Shown here: piece by piece, positions 26,868 through 39,542 of the stretch | How the letters are laid out: each line of letters opens with the position of its first letter | How positions within the stretch are numbered: the first letter of the stretch is position 1 | Origin: Streptococcus sp. VT 162 | GTDB lineage: Bacteria; Bacillota; Bacilli; Lactobacillales; Streptococcaceae | Direction: 5' to 3' | Assembly: GCA_000688775.2 (NCBI GenBank) | Contig: CP007628.2 | Location: 682,001-746,000 of the forward strand | DNA length: 64,000 bases | Translations under genes and position numbers: made by a program | Notes under the pieces: model-generated | Database searches by the model: none | The model's input: only the letters and a program-made list of their open reading frames with translations | What the model was told of the DNA's origin: nothing

Positions 26868-29486
26868 ATGAAACAACTATCTAGTGCTCAAGTTCGCCAA
26901 ATGTGGCTAGATTTCTGGGCAAGCAAAGGTCACTCTGTAGAACCATCAGTCAGCTTGGTTCCTGTAAATGACCCAACTCTTTTGTGGATTAACTCTGGGG
27001 TAGCAACCCTTAAGAAATACTTTGACGGAACCATTATCCCTGAAAACCCACGTATTACCAATGCGCAAAAAGCTATCCGTACTAACGATATTGAAAACGT
27101 AGGGAAGACTGCGCGCCACCATACTATGTTTGAAATGTTGGGGAACTTCTCTATCGGGGATTACTTCCGTGACGAAGCCATCACTTGGGCTTACGAGCTT
27201 TTGACAAGCCCAGAATGGTTTGATTTCCCAGCTGAAAAACTTTATATGACCTACTATCCTGAAGATAAGGATTCTTACAACCGCTGGATTGAAGTAGGAG
27301 TGGACCCAAGCCACTTGATCCCAATCGAGGATAATTTCTGGGAAATCGGTGCGGGACCTTCTGGACCAGATACAGAGATTTTCTTTGACCGTGGAGAAGC
27401 ATTTGATCCAGAAAACATCGGTATTCGCCTGCTTGCAGAGGATATCGAAAACGACCGTTACATCGAAATCTGGAATATCGTTTTGTCACAATTTAACGCT
27501 GATCCTGCTGTTCCTCGTAGCGAATACAAAGAATTGCCACACAAGAACATTGATACGGGTGCTGGTTTGGAGCGTTTGGTGGCCGTTATTCAAGGGGCTA
27601 AGACAAACTTTGAAACAGACCTCTTCATGCCAATCATCCGTGAAGTTGAGAAATTGTCTGGTAAGGTTTATGACCAAGATGGCGACAACATGAGCTTCAA
27701 GGTCATTGCTGACCATATCCGTTCTCTTTCATTTGCCATCGGTGATGGTGCCCTTCCTGGAAATGAAGGTCGTGGTTATGTCCTTCGCCGTCTCCTCCGT
27801 CGCGCGTCTATGCACGGTCAAAAATTGGGTATCAACGAGCCTTTCCTTTACAAACTCGTTCCAACTGTTGGAAAAATCATGGAAAGCTACTACCCAGAAG
27901 TGCTTGAAAAACGTGACTTTATCGAGAAAATTGTCAAGAGCGAGGAAGAGTCATTTGCCCGTACCCTTCACTCAGGTCAACACTTTGCAGAAACCATTGT
28001 AGCTGATTTGAAAGCGAAAGGTCAAAACGTTATCGCGGGGCAAGATGTCTTCAAACTCTACGACACTTACGGATTCCCAGTAGAATTGACTGAAGAAATC
28101 GCTGAAGAAGCTGGGATGACTGTCGATCGTGAAGGTTTTGAAGCAGCCATGAAAGAACAGCAAGAACGTGCGCGTGCGTCTGCTGTTAAGGGTGGCTCAA
28201 TGGGAATGCAAAATGAAACCCTTCAAAACATTACAGTGGAAAGTGTCTTCAACTATAATGCCAGCCAATTGCCTTCTAAGTTGCTGGCTATCGTAGCGAA
28301 CAATGCTGAAGTAGAAGCTGTTTCAGAAGGAACTGCCTCTCTCATTTTTGCAGAAACTCCATTCTACGCTGAAATGGGTGGACAGGTAGCTGACCACGGT
28401 CAAATCTTGGATGCTAAAGGAAATGTCGTAGCGAATGTGACGGATGTGCAAAAAGCACCAAACGGACAAGCTCTTCATACTGTTGAAGTTCTTGCACCAC
28501 TTGCTTTGAACCAAGAATACACCTTGGCTATCGATACCAACCGTCGTCATCGTGTTATGAAAAACCACACTGCGACTCACTTGCTCCATGCGGCCCTTCA
28601 CAATATCCTTGGCCACCATGCGACACAAGCAGGATCTCTGAACGAAGTAGAATTTCTTCGCTTTGACTTTACTCACTTCCAAGCTGTGACTCCTGAAGAG
28701 TTGCGCGCCATTGAACAGCAAGTCAATGAGAAGATTTGGGAAGCCATCGCAGTGGAAACTGTTGAGACAGATATTGACACGGCTAAAGAAATGGGAGCTA
28801 TGGCCCTCTTTGGTGAGAAATATGGTAAAGAAGTCCGCGTTGTGACCATCGGTGACTACTCTATTGAGCTTTGTGGTGGTACCCACGTTGGCAACACTTC
28901 TGAGATTGGCCTCTTCAAGATTGTCAAAGAAGAAGGAATCGGATCAGGAACTCGCCGTATCTTGGCAGTAACTGGTAAGGAAGCCTTTGAAGCTTATCGC
29001 GAACAAGAAGATGCTCTGAAAGCAGTAGCAGCAACCTTGAAAGCACCTCAACTCAAGGAAGTACCTCACAAAGTCGAAGGACTTCAAGAGCAACTCCGCC
29101 AATTGCAAAAAGAAAATGCAGAGTTGAAGGAAAAAGCCGCAGCCGCAGCTGCAGGTGATGTCTTCAAGGATGTGAAGGAAGTCAACGGACACCGTTACAT
29201 TGCTAGTCAAGTTTCTGTATCAGATGCCGGTGCCCTTCGTACCTTTGCGGATAACTGGAAACAAAAAGACTACTCTGATGTGCTTGTCCTAGTTGCCGCT
29301 ATCGGTGACAAAGTCAATGTTCTTGTAGCTAGCAAGACAAAAGATGTGCATGCAGGAAATCTTGTCAAAGAATTGGCTCCAATCGTCGATGGACGTGGTG
29401 GTGGTAAACCAGACATGGCCATGGCAGGAGGAAGCAACCAAGCGAAAATTCAAGAACTCTTGGATGCAGTAGCAGGTAAATTGTAA
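26868..29486 (+). CDS. alaS: alanyl-tRNA synthetase
   Basis: The product is 872 aa, full length. The class II catalytic core is N-terminal ([21 protein letters not shown] start and GAGLERLV). The editing domain has the Zn-binding HxxxH in HTATHLLH (around residue 567) and CGGTH (around residue 669). The C-terminal DHHA1-type domain ends [13 protein letters not shown]. It charges tRNA-Ala, and the T-box upstream senses that tRNA. Confidence 0.98.
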   Translation: MKQLSSAQVRQMWLDFWASKGHSVEPSVSLVPVNDPTLLWINSGVATLKKYFDGTIIPENPRITNAQKAIRTNDIENVGKTARHHTMFEMLGNFSIGDYFRDEAITWAYELLTSPEWFDFPAEKLYMTYYPEDKDSYNRWIEVGVDPSHLIPIEDNFWEIGAGPSGPDTEIFFDRGEAFDPENIGIRLLAEDIENDRYIEIWNIVLSQFNADPAVPRSEYKELPHKNIDTGAGLERLVAVIQGAKTNFETDLFMPIIREVEKLSGKVYDQDGDNMSFKVIADHIRSLSFAIGDGALPGNEGRGYVLRRLLRRASMHGQKLGINEPFLYKLVPTVGKIMESYYPEVLEKRDFIEKIVKSEEESFARTLHSGQHFAETIVADLKAKGQNVIAGQDVFKLYDTYGFPVELTEEIAEEAGMTVDREGFEAAMKEQQERARASAVKGGSMGMQNETLQNITVESVFNYNASQLPSKLLAIVANNAEVEAVSEGTASLIFAETPFYAEMGGQVADHGQILDAKGNVVANVTDVQKAPNGQALHTVEVLAPLALNQEYTLAIDTNRRHRVMKNHTATHLLHAALHNILGHHATQAGSLNEVEFLRFDFTHFQAVTPEELRAIEQQVNEKIWEAIAVETVETDIDTAKEMGAMALFGEKYGKEVRVVTIGDYSIELCGGTHVGNTSEIGLFKIVKEEGIGSGTRRILAVTGKEAFEAYREQEDALKAVAATLKAPQLKEVPHKVEGLQEQLRQLQKENAELKEKAAAAAAGDVFKDVKEVNGHRYIASQVSVSDAGALRTFADNWKQKDYSDVLVLVAAIGDKVNVLVASKTKDVHAGNLVKELAPIVDGRGGGKPDMAMAGGSNQAKIQELLDAVAGKL

Positions 29487-29492
29487 GACAAT

Positions 29493-29523
29493 AAAGATCT
29501 ATCCATTTGGGTAGGTCTTTTTG
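29493..29523 (+). terminator. intrinsic terminator of alaS
   Basis: AAAGATCTATCC (29493-29504) pairs with GGGTAGGTCTTT (29509-29520) with G-U pairs and a T tail. Confidence 0.8.
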
Positions 29524-29530
29524 CCTACTT

Positions 29531-29555
29531 AAAAAGCCAAATCCGCTTGGATTTG
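29531..29555 (-). terminator. intrinsic terminator of the amylase gene
   Basis: On the minus strand CAAATCC, a 4-nt loop and GGATTTG (plus-strand 29538-29555) are followed by GGC and a T-run (plus-strand A at 29531-29535). Confidence 0.75.
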
Positions 29556-29572
29556 ACTTGTAACTGATAGGT

Positions 29573-31021
29573 TTATTTTGTTGCCCAAACACTGACTGAA
29601 CCCGCTGCTACTGGAAATTCTCCATAACCTTCAGCGTTGATTGTAACTTGTGCTGGATGATTTTCAAGGAGGTCAACAAAGGTTTGGTCAGCCCATTCTT
29701 GCCCGACAAACATAGATTTGCTGTTTTCTTGGTCATTTGAGATGAGGACAGCGATTGGAGATTGATGTTCAGCACCTGAACGAACCCAACCGATACAGTT
29801 GGCATCGTCAAAGTAGTCTGTTTGCTCCCCATATGCCCTGTCTTTTCGGATGGCTAGGAGACGATCAAGAACTTCTCTGAAATCTTGTTGAGCAAATTGC
29901 CCTGAAATGCCGTAATAGTCTCCGTAAAAGACACATGGAAGACCATCTTGGCGTAATAGAATGAGGGCATAGGCTGCTGGCTTGAACCATTCTTCAACAG
30001 TAGACTCAAGGGCTTGTCCTCGTTGGGTATCATGGTTGTCAACGAAAGTGACTGCTTTGTCAGGCTTGAGTTCAACCAAGCTATCTGTGAAAATGTTACG
30101 AAGGTCGTAACTTGCTCCAGCTTGACTGGCTTCAAAGAGGTTCTGGTGGAGACGAACATCGACAAGATCAAAGCGTTCTTCTGTTTTCTCGAGATAGTCT
30201 AGATTGGCTTCCTTGTCTGGATTCCAAAATTCACCAAAAACATAGAAATCTTGACCGTATTTTTCCTTCATATCACGGATGAAATTGCCCATAAAGAAGG
30301 AGTCGATGTGCTTAACGGCATCCAAGCGGAAACCAGCAACACCAGTCGTTTCCATGAACCAGTCAGCCCAGTCATAGATGTTTTGGATGACTTCAGGATG
30401 CTTAAAGTCTAGGTCAGCATACATGAGGTAGTCGTAGTTACCGTTTTCGTTATCGACCAATTCCTCATTTGCCCAGCCTTTATTGTCTCCCTGGATCAGG
30501 TAAATGCCAGACTTACGTCGCTTGGCATCGTAGTCCGTACCTGTGAAGTGGTACCAGTGCCAGTGGAAGTCATTGTAGGTATCTTGGCGACCATCGAAGG
30601 TGAAGTGAGTCCAGCCGTTGATAGTAAAGGGCTCGCTTAGTTGAACGGTACGGTCCTCAGGGTCCACTTCAATAACCTGAAAGGCTTCCATATGATCGGC
30701 AGCAGCCTTGTGATTGAGCACCACATCGGCCATAGGTTGAATTCCCTGTGCCTTTAGGGTTTGAATGGCTTGAAGATAATCTTCTTTAAACCCATACTTG
30801 GTACGGACAGTCCCTTTTTGCTGAAATTCTCCTAGGTCAAAAAGATCGTAAACACCATAGCCGACATCTTTTTCGTTGGTTGCCTTGAAGGCAGGTGGCA
30901 TCCAGACATGGCTGATACCAAGGTTTGCTAGGTGCTCTGCATCATTTGTCAGTCGCGTCCAGTGTTGGCCGTCGTGAGGCAAATACCATTCAAAGTATTG
31001 CATAAGTGTCTGATTTTGCAT
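29573..31021 (-). CDS. amyA: cytoplasmic alpha-amylase (GH13)
   Basis: The product is 482 aa with no signal peptide. GH13 motifs are in order: DVVLNHKAAADH, GFRLDAVKH (nucleophile Asp), VFGEFWN (acid/base Glu) and FVDNHDTQ. This matches the intracellular maltodextrin-type amylases of firmicutes, which cleave imported or stored alpha-glucans. The gene is monocistronic. Its promoter carries a LacI-family operator overlapping the -35, so control by maltose (MalR-like) or CcpA is likely. Confidence 0.95.
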   Translation of the reverse strand: MQNQTLMQYFEWYLPHDGQHWTRLTNDAEHLANLGISHVWMPPAFKATNEKDVGYGVYDLFDLGEFQQKGTVRTKYGFKEDYLQAIQTLKAQGIQPMADVVLNHKAAADHMEAFQVIEVDPEDRTVQLSEPFTINGWTHFTFDGRQDTYNDFHWHWYHFTGTDYDAKRRKSGIYLIQGDNKGWANEELVDNENGNYDYLMYADLDFKHPEVIQNIYDWADWFMETTGVAGFRLDAVKHIDSFFMGNFIRDMKEKYGQDFYVFGEFWNPDKEANLDYLEKTEERFDLVDVRLHQNLFEASQAGASYDLRNIFTDSLVELKPDKAVTFVDNHDTQRGQALESTVEEWFKPAAYALILLRQDGLPCVFYGDYYGISGQFAQQDFREVLDRLLAIRKDRAYGEQTDYFDDANCIGWVRSGAEHQSPIAVLISNDQENSKSMFVGQEWADQTFVDLLENHPAQVTINAEGYGEFPVAAGSVSVWATK

Positions 31022-31054
31022 TGTTTTTCCTCTTGCTTATCAATGTTGTGTTTT

Positions 31055-31092
31055 ATTCTACCATAAAGTTTAGAACTAGGCAAACGTTTGCG
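31055..31092 (-). promoter_or_regulatory. amyA promoter with LacI/MalR-type operator over the -35
   Basis: Read on the minus strand, TTGCCT (-35, plus coordinates 31078-31083) and TGG-TAGAAT (-10, 31055-31060) are 17 bp apart. The perfect 12-bp palindrome GCAAACGTTTGC (31080-31091) overlaps the -35. It matches the operator core I recall for pneumococcal MalR and is close to a cre site. A repressor bound here should block polymerase. Confidence 0.8.
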
Positions 31093-31094
31093 CA

Positions 31095-31168
31095 AGATTC
31101 TATACTCATTTCTGTTTTTGTCTATTTTTAGCGAATAGAATCTCTCTTTCCATTATAAGGGAAAGAAT
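31095..31168. repeat. two inverted repeats in the amyA-rlmI gap
   Basis: AGATTCTAT (31095-31103) is complementary to ATAGAATCT (31135-31143), and CTTTCC to GGAAAG near 31147-31167. Neither is followed by a T-run, so they do not look like terminators. The gap (31022-31293) otherwise holds two divergent promoters. Confidence 0.35.
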
Positions 31169-31257
31169 GTTTTGGTGAAAAAGTAAATGGAATAAACTTA
31201 TTTGAACAAAAATGACACTCAGTAAACTAAAGTACAAATGGTTAAACGGTTTCTTTT

Positions 31258-31294
31258 TTGAGAATTGTCACAAAATTTGCTATAATAGTAGCTA
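31258..31294 (+). promoter_or_regulatory. promoter of the aro operon, giving a probably leaderless transcript
   Basis: TTGAGA (31258-31263), 17-bp spacer, TGC plus TATAAT (31281-31286). The ATG of the methyltransferase starts at 31294, 7 bp after the -10, so transcription should begin at or beside the start codon. No Shine-Dalgarno sequence is present. Confidence 0.75.
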
Positions 31295-32457
31295 TGAATA
31301 GAATTAGGGTCAGCAGACGTGTTGAAAAAAAGCTAGCTAAGGGTCTAGTTCTTTTGGAGGCAAGTGATTTAACAGATATTGAACTGACGGATCAGGCAGT
31401 AGAAGTTCTTAGTCAAGACGGGAAGTTTTTAGGGAGTGCCTATCTTTCTCAGCAGAACAAGGGCATTGGCTGGTTGGTCAGCAAGGAAAAGGTTGGTTTC
31501 AATCAAGCCTTTTTTGAAATCCTGTTTCGTAAGGCCAAGGAAGCTAGAAAGCCTTATTATCAGGATGACTTGACCACTGCTTTTCGCCTTTTTAACCAAG
31601 AGGGGGATGGTTTTGGGGGTCTGACTATTGATCTCTATGGAGATTATGCTGTTTTTTCTTGGTACAACTCCTTTGTTTACCAGATTCGTGAGCTGATTGT
31701 AAAGGCTTTTAAGGAAGTTTTTCCTGAGGTCTTGGGTGCTTATGAAAAGATTCGTTTTAAAGGTCTAGACTACGAGTCTGCCTATGTTTATGGTGAGGAA
31801 GCGCCAGATTACTTTACTGTTCTTGAGAATGGCGTGCTCTATCAAGTCTTTATGAATGATGGCTTGATGACCGGGATTTTCCTAGACCAGCATGAGGTTC
31901 GTGGGAGTCTGGTTGACGGTCTAGCCATGGGCAAATCCTTGCTCAATATGTTTTCCTATACGGCGGCCTTTTCAGTTGCTGCAGCTATGGGAGGTACGAG
32001 TGAGACAACTTCTGTCGACTTGGCCAAACGGTCTAGAGAGCTGTCAGAAGCTCATTTTCAGGCAAATGGACTCAGCATGGACAATCATCGTTTTATCGTC
32101 ATGGATGTTTTTGAGTACTTCAAGTATGCCAAGCGAAAAGGCTTGACCTATGATGTGATTGTGCTTGATCCGCCGAGCTTTGCCCGCAATAAAAAACAAA
32201 CATTCTCTGTAGCTAAGGACTATCACAAGTTGATTTCCCAGAGTCTAGAGATTTTAAATCCGGGAGGCATTATCATTGCCAGTACCAATGCTGCCAATGT
32301 TTCCCGCCAGAAATTTACAGAACAAATTGATAAAGGTTTTGCAGGAAGAAAATATCAAATTTTAAACCAATATGGTCTTCCAGCAGACTTTGCCTATAAT
32401 AAAAAAGATGAAAGCAGTAATTACCTCAAGGTGATTAGTATGAAGGTTAGTAGATGA
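31294..32457 (+). CDS. class I SAM-dependent rRNA methyltransferase, RlmI/YccW-like
   Basis: The product is 387 aa from ATG 31294. An N-terminal PUA-like domain (about 1-70) is followed by a central [15 protein letters not shown] segment and the methyltransferase core with motif [15 protein letters not shown], typical of the RlmI m5C 23S rRNA methyltransferases. An earlier in-frame TTG at 31258 is the -35 box and is not the start. The stop overlaps aroD by 4 bp, so it leads the aromatic operon. Confidence 0.88.
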   Translation: MNRIRVSRRVEKKLAKGLVLLEASDLTDIELTDQAVEVLSQDGKFLGSAYLSQQNKGIGWLVSKEKVGFNQAFFEILFRKAKEARKPYYQDDLTTAFRLFNQEGDGFGGLTIDLYGDYAVFSWYNSFVYQIRELIVKAFKEVFPEVLGAYEKIRFKGLDYESAYVYGEEAPDYFTVLENGVLYQVFMNDGLMTGIFLDQHEVRGSLVDGLAMGKSLLNMFSYTAAFSVAAAMGGTSETTSVDLAKRSRELSEAHFQANGLSMDNHRFIVMDVFEYFKYAKRKGLTYDVIVLDPPSFARNKKQTFSVAKDYHKLISQSLEILNPGGIIIASTNAANVSRQKFTEQIDKGFAGRKYQILNQYGLPADFAYNKKDESSNYLKVISMKVSR

Positions 32458-33131
32458 AATTAATCGTTTCAGTGATGCCAAGAAGTTTAGAAGAAGCGCA
32501 AGAACTGGATGCTACTAGGTATGAAGATGCCGATATCATTGAGTGGCGTGCGGACTTTCTTACAAAGGACGCTATTTTACAGGTAGCACCCGCTATCTTT
32601 GAGAAATTTGCAGGACGCGAACTTGTCTTTACCCTTCGGACTCGCGCTGAGGGAGGAGAAATCGAACTTTCCTCAGAAGAGTATGTTCAAATCATCAAGG
32701 AAGTTACTCAGCTTTATCAGCCGGATTATGTAGATTTTGAGTATTTCAGCTACAAGGACGTTTTTGAGGAAATGTTGGATTTTCCAAATCTTGTTTTGAG
32801 TTACCATAATTTCCAGGAGACACCTGAAAACATGATGGAAATTTTGTCTGAGTTGACCAGTCTCTCTCCCAAAGTGGTCAAGGTATCAGTTATGGCTCAT
32901 ACGGAGCAGGATGTTTTAGACCTGATGAATTACACTCGAGGATTTAAAACACTCAATCCTGAGCAAGAGTACGTGACCATTTCCATGGGGAAAATGGGCA
33001 AGGTATCACGCATTACTTCAGATGTGACGGGTTCGAGTTGGTCATTTGCTAGTCTGGATGAAGCGAGTGCCCCAGGTCAGATTTCGCTATCAAACATGAA
33101 GAAAATCAGGGAGATTTTGGATGAAGCTTGA
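32454..33131 (+). CDS. aroD: 3-dehydroquinate dehydratase, type I
   Basis: The product is 225 aa, typical of type I enzymes. It has VSVMPRS near the start, EWRADFL and a Schiff-base lysine in [15 protein letters not shown]. It dehydrates 3-dehydroquinate, the third shikimate step. It overlaps rlmI-like by 4 bp and aroE by 11 bp. Confidence 0.96.
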   Translation: MKLIVSVMPRSLEEAQELDATRYEDADIIEWRADFLTKDAILQVAPAIFEKFAGRELVFTLRTRAEGGEIELSSEEYVQIIKEVTQLYQPDYVDFEYFSYKDVFEEMLDFPNLVLSYHNFQETPENMMEILSELTSLSPKVVKVSVMAHTEQDVLDLMNYTRGFKTLNPEQEYVTISMGKMGKVSRITSDVTGSSWSFASLDEASAPGQISLSNMKKIREILDEA

Positions 33132-33975
33132 TGGCTATACACGTTTAGCTGCAGTTGTTGCCAATCCCATCAAACACTCTATTTCACCCTTTATCCACAA
33201 TAGGGCCTTTGAGGCGACAGCTATTAATGGTGCCTATGTAGCTTGGGAGATTGAAGCGGGTGATTTGGCAGAAACAGTCGCCAATATTCGCCGTTACCAG
33301 ATGTTTGGCATCAACCTGTCTATGCCTTACAAGGAGCAAGTGATTCCTTATCTGGATGAGTTGAGTGATGAGGCTCGTTTGATTGGGGCGGTTAATACGG
33401 TTGTTAATCATAATGGCACTTTAATTGGATATAATACAGATGGCAAGGGATTCTTTAAGAGCTTGCCTTCTTTTACAATTTCAGGTAAAACAATGACCAT
33501 TTTGGGTGCAGGTGGTGCGGCCAAATCCATTTTGGCACAAGCCATTTTGGACGGGGCCAGTCAGATTTCAGTCTTTGTTCGTTCAGTTTCCATGGAAAAA
33601 ACAAGACCTTATCTGGACAAGTTACAGAAGCAAACAGGCTTTAAAGTGCACTTGTATGCTTTAGAAGATGTTTCTGAACTGCAAGCAAGGATTGCCGAGT
33701 CAGACCTGCTCGTCAATGCGACCAGTGTAGGGATGGATGGGCAGTCGTCCCCGGTTCCAGAAAGCATCAATTTGCCAGAGGCTCTCTTGGTCGCAGATAT
33801 CATTTACCAACCCTTTGAGACGCCATTTTTGAAATGGGCTAAAAGCCAGGGCAATCCAGCTGTCAACGGCCTGGGGATGTTGCTCTATCAAGCTGCTGAA
33901 GCTTTTCAACTGTGGACAGGAAAAGAAATGCCGACAGATGAGATTTGGCAGTCTTTAACAGAAAAATACCAATAA
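33121..33975 (+). CDS. aroE: shikimate dehydrogenase
   Basis: The product is 284 aa. The substrate motif [13 protein letters not shown] and the NADP-binding GAGGAAKSI segment are intact; [20 protein letters not shown] matches the C-terminal signature. It reduces 3-dehydroshikimate. Overlaps aroD by 11 bp and precedes aroB by 18 bp. Confidence 0.96.
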   Translation: MKLDGYTRLAAVVANPIKHSISPFIHNRAFEATAINGAYVAWEIEAGDLAETVANIRRYQMFGINLSMPYKEQVIPYLDELSDEARLIGAVNTVVNHNGTLIGYNTDGKGFFKSLPSFTISGKTMTILGAGGAAKSILAQAILDGASQISVFVRSVSMEKTRPYLDKLQKQTGFKVHLYALEDVSELQARIAESDLLVNATSVGMDGQSSPVPESINLPEALLVADIIYQPFETPFLKWAKSQGNPAVNGLGMLLYQAAEAFQLWTGKEMPTDEIWQSLTEKYQ

Positions 33976-33993
33976 TGAAAAGGAGACTCTACT

Positions 33994-35061
33994 ATGAAAA
34001 TCAGAATCGATATTCCGCATCATCCTTATGATATTCAGATTGAAAAAGGTTGTCTGGCTCAGGCTGGTCAATGGTTGCGAGAACTCTGGCAACCACAAAA
34101 AGTGGTTATCGTAACCGACAACCATGTAGCTTCTCTCTATGCAGAGAAGATTAAACTCAGCCTAGAAGATGCTGGTTTTCAGGTAGCTGTTTTTGATTTC
34201 TTAGAAGGCGAAGAACGAAAAAATTTAACGACTGTTCAGAAAGTCTATGAATTTTTAGTCAAGCAAGGGTTAACTCGTAGTGATGGAATCGTTGCTCTTG
34301 GTGGTGGTGTCGTTGGGGATCTGGCTGGTTTTGTAGCCTCTACCTATATGCGTGGGATTCACTTTGTTCAGATTCCGACTAGCTTGACAGCCCAAGTAGA
34401 TTCTTCTATCGGTGGAAAGACAGGCGTCAACACTCCATTTGCTAAAAATATGGTGGGAACTTTTGCCCAACCAGATGGGGTTCTGATTGACCCGCTGGTC
34501 CTTGAAACACTCGGAAAAAGAGAGTTGATTGAAGGAATGGGTGAGGTTATCAAGTACGGCTTGATTGAGGATCCAGAACTATGGGCTCTCTTAAAGGAGC
34601 TAGATGGTTCTGTAGAGAGCATTTTGGAGCATGCAGAGACTTTGATTGAACATTCTTGTCAGGTCAAGCGCAAGATGGTAGTCGAAGATGAGTTGGATAA
34701 CGGTGTTCGTCTTTACCTCAATTTTGGGCACACTATTGGTCATGCTATTGAAGCAACTGCCGGTTATGGCAAGGTCATGCATGGAGAAGCTGTGGCTATG
34801 GGCATGGTTCAGATTTCCAAGGTTGCTGAGGGAAAAGGCCTCATGCCAGAAGGAATAACCCAGTCCATTACAGAGATGTGCCAGAAATTTGGCTTGCCTG
34901 TTGATTATGAAAACTGGGATGTTGACAAACTTTATCAAGCTTTGACTCATGATAAAAAAGCGCGTGGAAACACCTTGAAATTGGTCTTAGTTCCAGAGCT
35001 TGGTTCAGCGACCATTCACCCAGTTTCTCTGGAAGAGATGAAAGACTACTTGGTAAAATAA
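33994..35061 (+). CDS. aroB: 3-dehydroquinate synthase
   Basis: The product is 355 aa. NAD- and metal-binding motifs include [30 protein letters not shown] and the ligand His residues in [12 protein letters not shown] and [10 protein letters not shown]. It forms the carbocyclic ring of shikimate from DAHP. The DAHP synthase gene itself is not in this window. Confidence 0.97.
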   Translation: MKIRIDIPHHPYDIQIEKGCLAQAGQWLRELWQPQKVVIVTDNHVASLYAEKIKLSLEDAGFQVAVFDFLEGEERKNLTTVQKVYEFLVKQGLTRSDGIVALGGGVVGDLAGFVASTYMRGIHFVQIPTSLTAQVDSSIGGKTGVNTPFAKNMVGTFAQPDGVLIDPLVLETLGKRELIEGMGEVIKYGLIEDPELWALLKELDGSVESILEHAETLIEHSCQVKRKMVVEDELDNGVRLYLNFGHTIGHAIEATAGYGKVMHGEAVAMGMVQISKVAEGKGLMPEGITQSITEMCQKFGLPVDYENWDVDKLYQALTHDKKARGNTLKLVLVPELGSATIHPVSLEEMKDYLVK

Positions 35062-35070
35062 GGAGAACGT

Positions 35071-36237
35071 ATGAGATATTTAACTGCAGGAGAATCACAC
35101 GGCCCCCGTTTGACGGCTATTATTGAAGGAATTCCAGCTGGACTTCCTTTGACAGCAGAGGATATTAATGGAGACCTTAAACGCCGTCAGGGTGGCTACG
35201 GTCGTGGTGGTCGTATGAAGATTGAGAGTGACCAGGTTGTCTTTACTTCGGGCGTTCGGCACGGGAAGACGACAGGGGCTCCTATTACCATGGATGTCAT
35301 CAATAAGGACCACCAAAAATGGTTGGATATCATGTCTGCGGAGGACATTGAAGACCGCCTTAAAAGCAAACGAAAAATTACCCATCCTCGCCCAGGTCAT
35401 GCTGATTTGGTTGGGGGCATCAAGTACCGTTTTGATGACTTGCGAAATTCCTTGGAGCGTTCATCAGCCCGTGAAACCACCATGCGAGTTGCAGTTGGGG
35501 CAGTAGCTAAACGTCTCTTAGCTGAGCTAGATATGGAGATTGCTAACCATGTCGTGGTCTTTGGTGGCAAGGAAATCGATGTACCTGAAAATCTGACAGT
35601 GGCTGAGATTAAGGAACGAGCTGCCCAGTCTGAAGTTTCTATTGTCAACAAAGAACGAGAACAGGAAATCAAGGACTATATTGACCAAATCAAACGTGAC
35701 GGTGATACCATCGGTGGGGTTGTGGAGACAGTCGTCGGAGGTGTTCCAGTTGGCCTCGGTTCCTATATCCAATGGGACAGAAAATTAGATGCCAGATTGG
35801 CCCAAGCAGTTGTCTCTATTAATGCCTTTAAAGGGGTGGAATTTGGTCTTGGATTTAAAGCTGGTTACCGAAAAGGTAGCCAAGTTATGGATGAAATTCT
35901 CTGGTCTAAAGAAGACGGCTATACTCGTCGTACCAATAATCTAGGTGGTTTCGAAGGTGGTATGACCAATGGGCAACCAATTGTTGTTCGTGGAGTCATG
36001 AAACCCATTCCCACTCTTTATAAACCTCTTATGAGTGTGGATATCGAGACGCACGAACCTTACAAGGCAACTGTGGAGAGAAGTGATCCGACCGCTCTTC
36101 CAGCAGCAGGTGTGGTCATGGAAGCCGTTGTAGCAACGGTTCTGGCACAAGAAATCCTTGAAAAATTCTCATCAGATAATCTTGAAGAATTAAAAGAGGC
36201 AGTTGCCAAGCACCGAGACTATACAAAGAACTATTAA
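35071..36237 (+). CDS. aroC: chorismate synthase
   Basis: The product is 388 aa. Signatures are [14 protein letters not shown] near the start, [17 protein letters not shown] and the C-terminal [16 protein letters not shown], where flavin and EPSP bind. It makes chorismate from EPSP with reduced FMN. It lies 9 bp after aroB and 9 bp before tyrA. Confidence 0.97.
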   Translation: MRYLTAGESHGPRLTAIIEGIPAGLPLTAEDINGDLKRRQGGYGRGGRMKIESDQVVFTSGVRHGKTTGAPITMDVINKDHQKWLDIMSAEDIEDRLKSKRKITHPRPGHADLVGGIKYRFDDLRNSLERSSARETTMRVAVGAVAKRLLAELDMEIANHVVVFGGKEIDVPENLTVAEIKERAAQSEVSIVNKEREQEIKDYIDQIKRDGDTIGGVVETVVGGVPVGLGSYIQWDRKLDARLAQAVVSINAFKGVEFGLGFKAGYRKGSQVMDEILWSKEDGYTRRTNNLGGFEGGMTNGQPIVVRGVMKPIPTLYKPLMSVDIETHEPYKATVERSDPTALPAAGVVMEAVVATVLAQEILEKFSSDNLEELKEAVAKHRDYTKNY

Positions 36238-36246
36238 GGAGTCCTT

Positions 36247-37350
36247 ATGGCAAAAACCATCTATATCGCAGGTCTCGGTTTGATTGGTGCTTCGATGGCA
36301 CTCGGTATCAAGCGCGATCATCCTGATTATGAAATTTTGGGTTATAATCGCAGTCAGGCTTCGAGAGACATTGCCTTGGAGCGAGGAATGATAGACCGTG
36401 CGACAGATGATTTTGCTAGTTTCGCTCCCCTAGCAGATGTTATTATTCTGACCTTGCCAATCAAACAGACCATTGCTTTTATTAAGGAGCTGGCAGATTT
36501 AGACTTGAAAGAAGGTGTCATTATCTCGGATGCCGGCTCAACCAAGTCAGCCATTGTGGAAGAAGCGGAGAAGTATTTGGCTAGCAAGCCTGTCCGCTTT
36601 GTCGGTGCTCATCCCATGGCTGGTAGCCACAAGACAGGGGCTGCTTCTGCGGATGTTAATCTCTTTGAAAATGCCTATTATATCTTCACACCTTCGAGCC
36701 TGACAAGTCCTGACACACTTGAGGAAATGAAGGATCTGCTTTCAGGCCTTCATGCTCGTTTTATCGAAATTGATGCCAAGGAGCATGATCGGGTGACTTC
36801 TCAGATTAGCCATTTTCCTCATATTCTGGCTTCCAGTCTCATGGAGCAGACAGCAGTTTATGCTCAAGAACATGAGATGGCAAGACGCTTTGCGGCGGGT
36901 GGATTTCGAGATATGACTCGCATTGCGGAAAGCGAGCCAGGTATGTGGACTTCTATTCTCTTGTCTAACCGTGAGACTATTCTAGAGCGAATTGCGGATT
37001 TCAAGGAACGCTTGGAAGCGATTGGTCAGGCCATCAGCAGGGGAGATGAAGAGCAAATCTGGAACTTTTTCAACCAAGCGCGTGCGCAACGTCAGGCCAT
37101 GGAAATACATAAGCGTGGTGGTGTGGATAGCTCTTACGACCTCTATGTCGATGTTCCCGATGAAGAAGATGTCATCTTGCGAATTTTGGAATTGCTACGT
37201 GGGACTTCTTTGGTTAATATCCACATCAACGAAGAAAACCGTGAAGATGTTCACGGTATTCTACAAATTTCCTTTAAAAATGCTCAAGATTTAGAACGAG
37301 CTGAACGCTTAATTACAGAAAATACGGACTATACAGTCGTCATCAAATAA
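36247..37350 (+). CDS. tyrA: prephenate dehydrogenase with C-terminal ACT domain
   Basis: The product is 367 aa. The NAD-binding motif [13 protein letters not shown] starts the protein; the catalytic region includes [12 protein letters not shown] and [11 protein letters not shown]. Residues 295-367 look like an ACT domain, suggesting feedback control by tyrosine. It commits prephenate to tyrosine and competes with PheA at the end of the operon. Confidence 0.95.
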   Translation: MAKTIYIAGLGLIGASMALGIKRDHPDYEILGYNRSQASRDIALERGMIDRATDDFASFAPLADVIILTLPIKQTIAFIKELADLDLKEGVIISDAGSTKSAIVEEAEKYLASKPVRFVGAHPMAGSHKTGAASADVNLFENAYYIFTPSSLTSPDTLEEMKDLLSGLHARFIEIDAKEHDRVTSQISHFPHILASSLMEQTAVYAQEHEMARRFAAGGFRDMTRIAESEPGMWTSILLSNRETILERIADFKERLEAIGQAISRGDEEQIWNFFNQARAQRQAMEIHKRGGVDSSYDLYVDVPDEEDVILRILELLRGTSLVNIHINEENREDVHGILQISFKNAQDLERAERLITENTDYTVVIK

Positions 37351-37360
37351 GGAGAAAATC

Positions 37361-37699
37361 ATGTCAAATATTTACGATAGTGCAAATGAACTTAGCCGCG
37401 GGTTACGCGAATTACCAGAATACAAGGCGGTCAAGGTAGCAAAAGATGCCATCCAAGCTGATGAACAAGCTAGCAAGATTTTTGCAGACTACCTTGCTTT
37501 CCAACAAGAAATCCAAGTCATGGCGCAAACGGGACAAATGCCAGACGCCTCTTTCCAAGAAAAGATGCAGTCTTTCAGTAAGCAAATCCAAGAGAACGCT
37601 CTTTTGTCAGATTTCTTTGCCAAACAGCAACAATTGTCCATTTACCTTTCGGACATTGAGAAAATTGTCTTTGAACCTGTTTCAGAATTATTGAAATAG
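37361..37699 (+). CDS. YlbF/YmcA family protein
   Basis: The product is 112 aa, entirely helical ([20 protein letters not shown] and the conserved [13 protein letters not shown] segment, here [15 protein letters not shown]). It fits the YlbF/YmcA (UPF0342) family, whose Bacillus members act with RNase Y in mRNA processing. It sits inside the aro operon between tyrA and aroA and is followed by a terminator-like hairpin. Confidence 0.85.
   Translation: MSNIYDSANELSRGLRELPEYKAVKVAKDAIQADEQASKIFADYLAFQQEIQVMAQTGQMPDASFQEKMQSFSKQIQENALLSDFFAKQQQLSIYLSDIEKIVFEPVSELLK

Positions 37700-39538
<1,839 letters not shown>

Positions 39539-39542
<4 letters not shown>

Noticed and set aside
28323..28886. 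187-codon open frame on the minus strand within alaS
   Set aside because: It has no ribosome binding site or recognisable motifs and is a shadow of a highly conserved coding gene.
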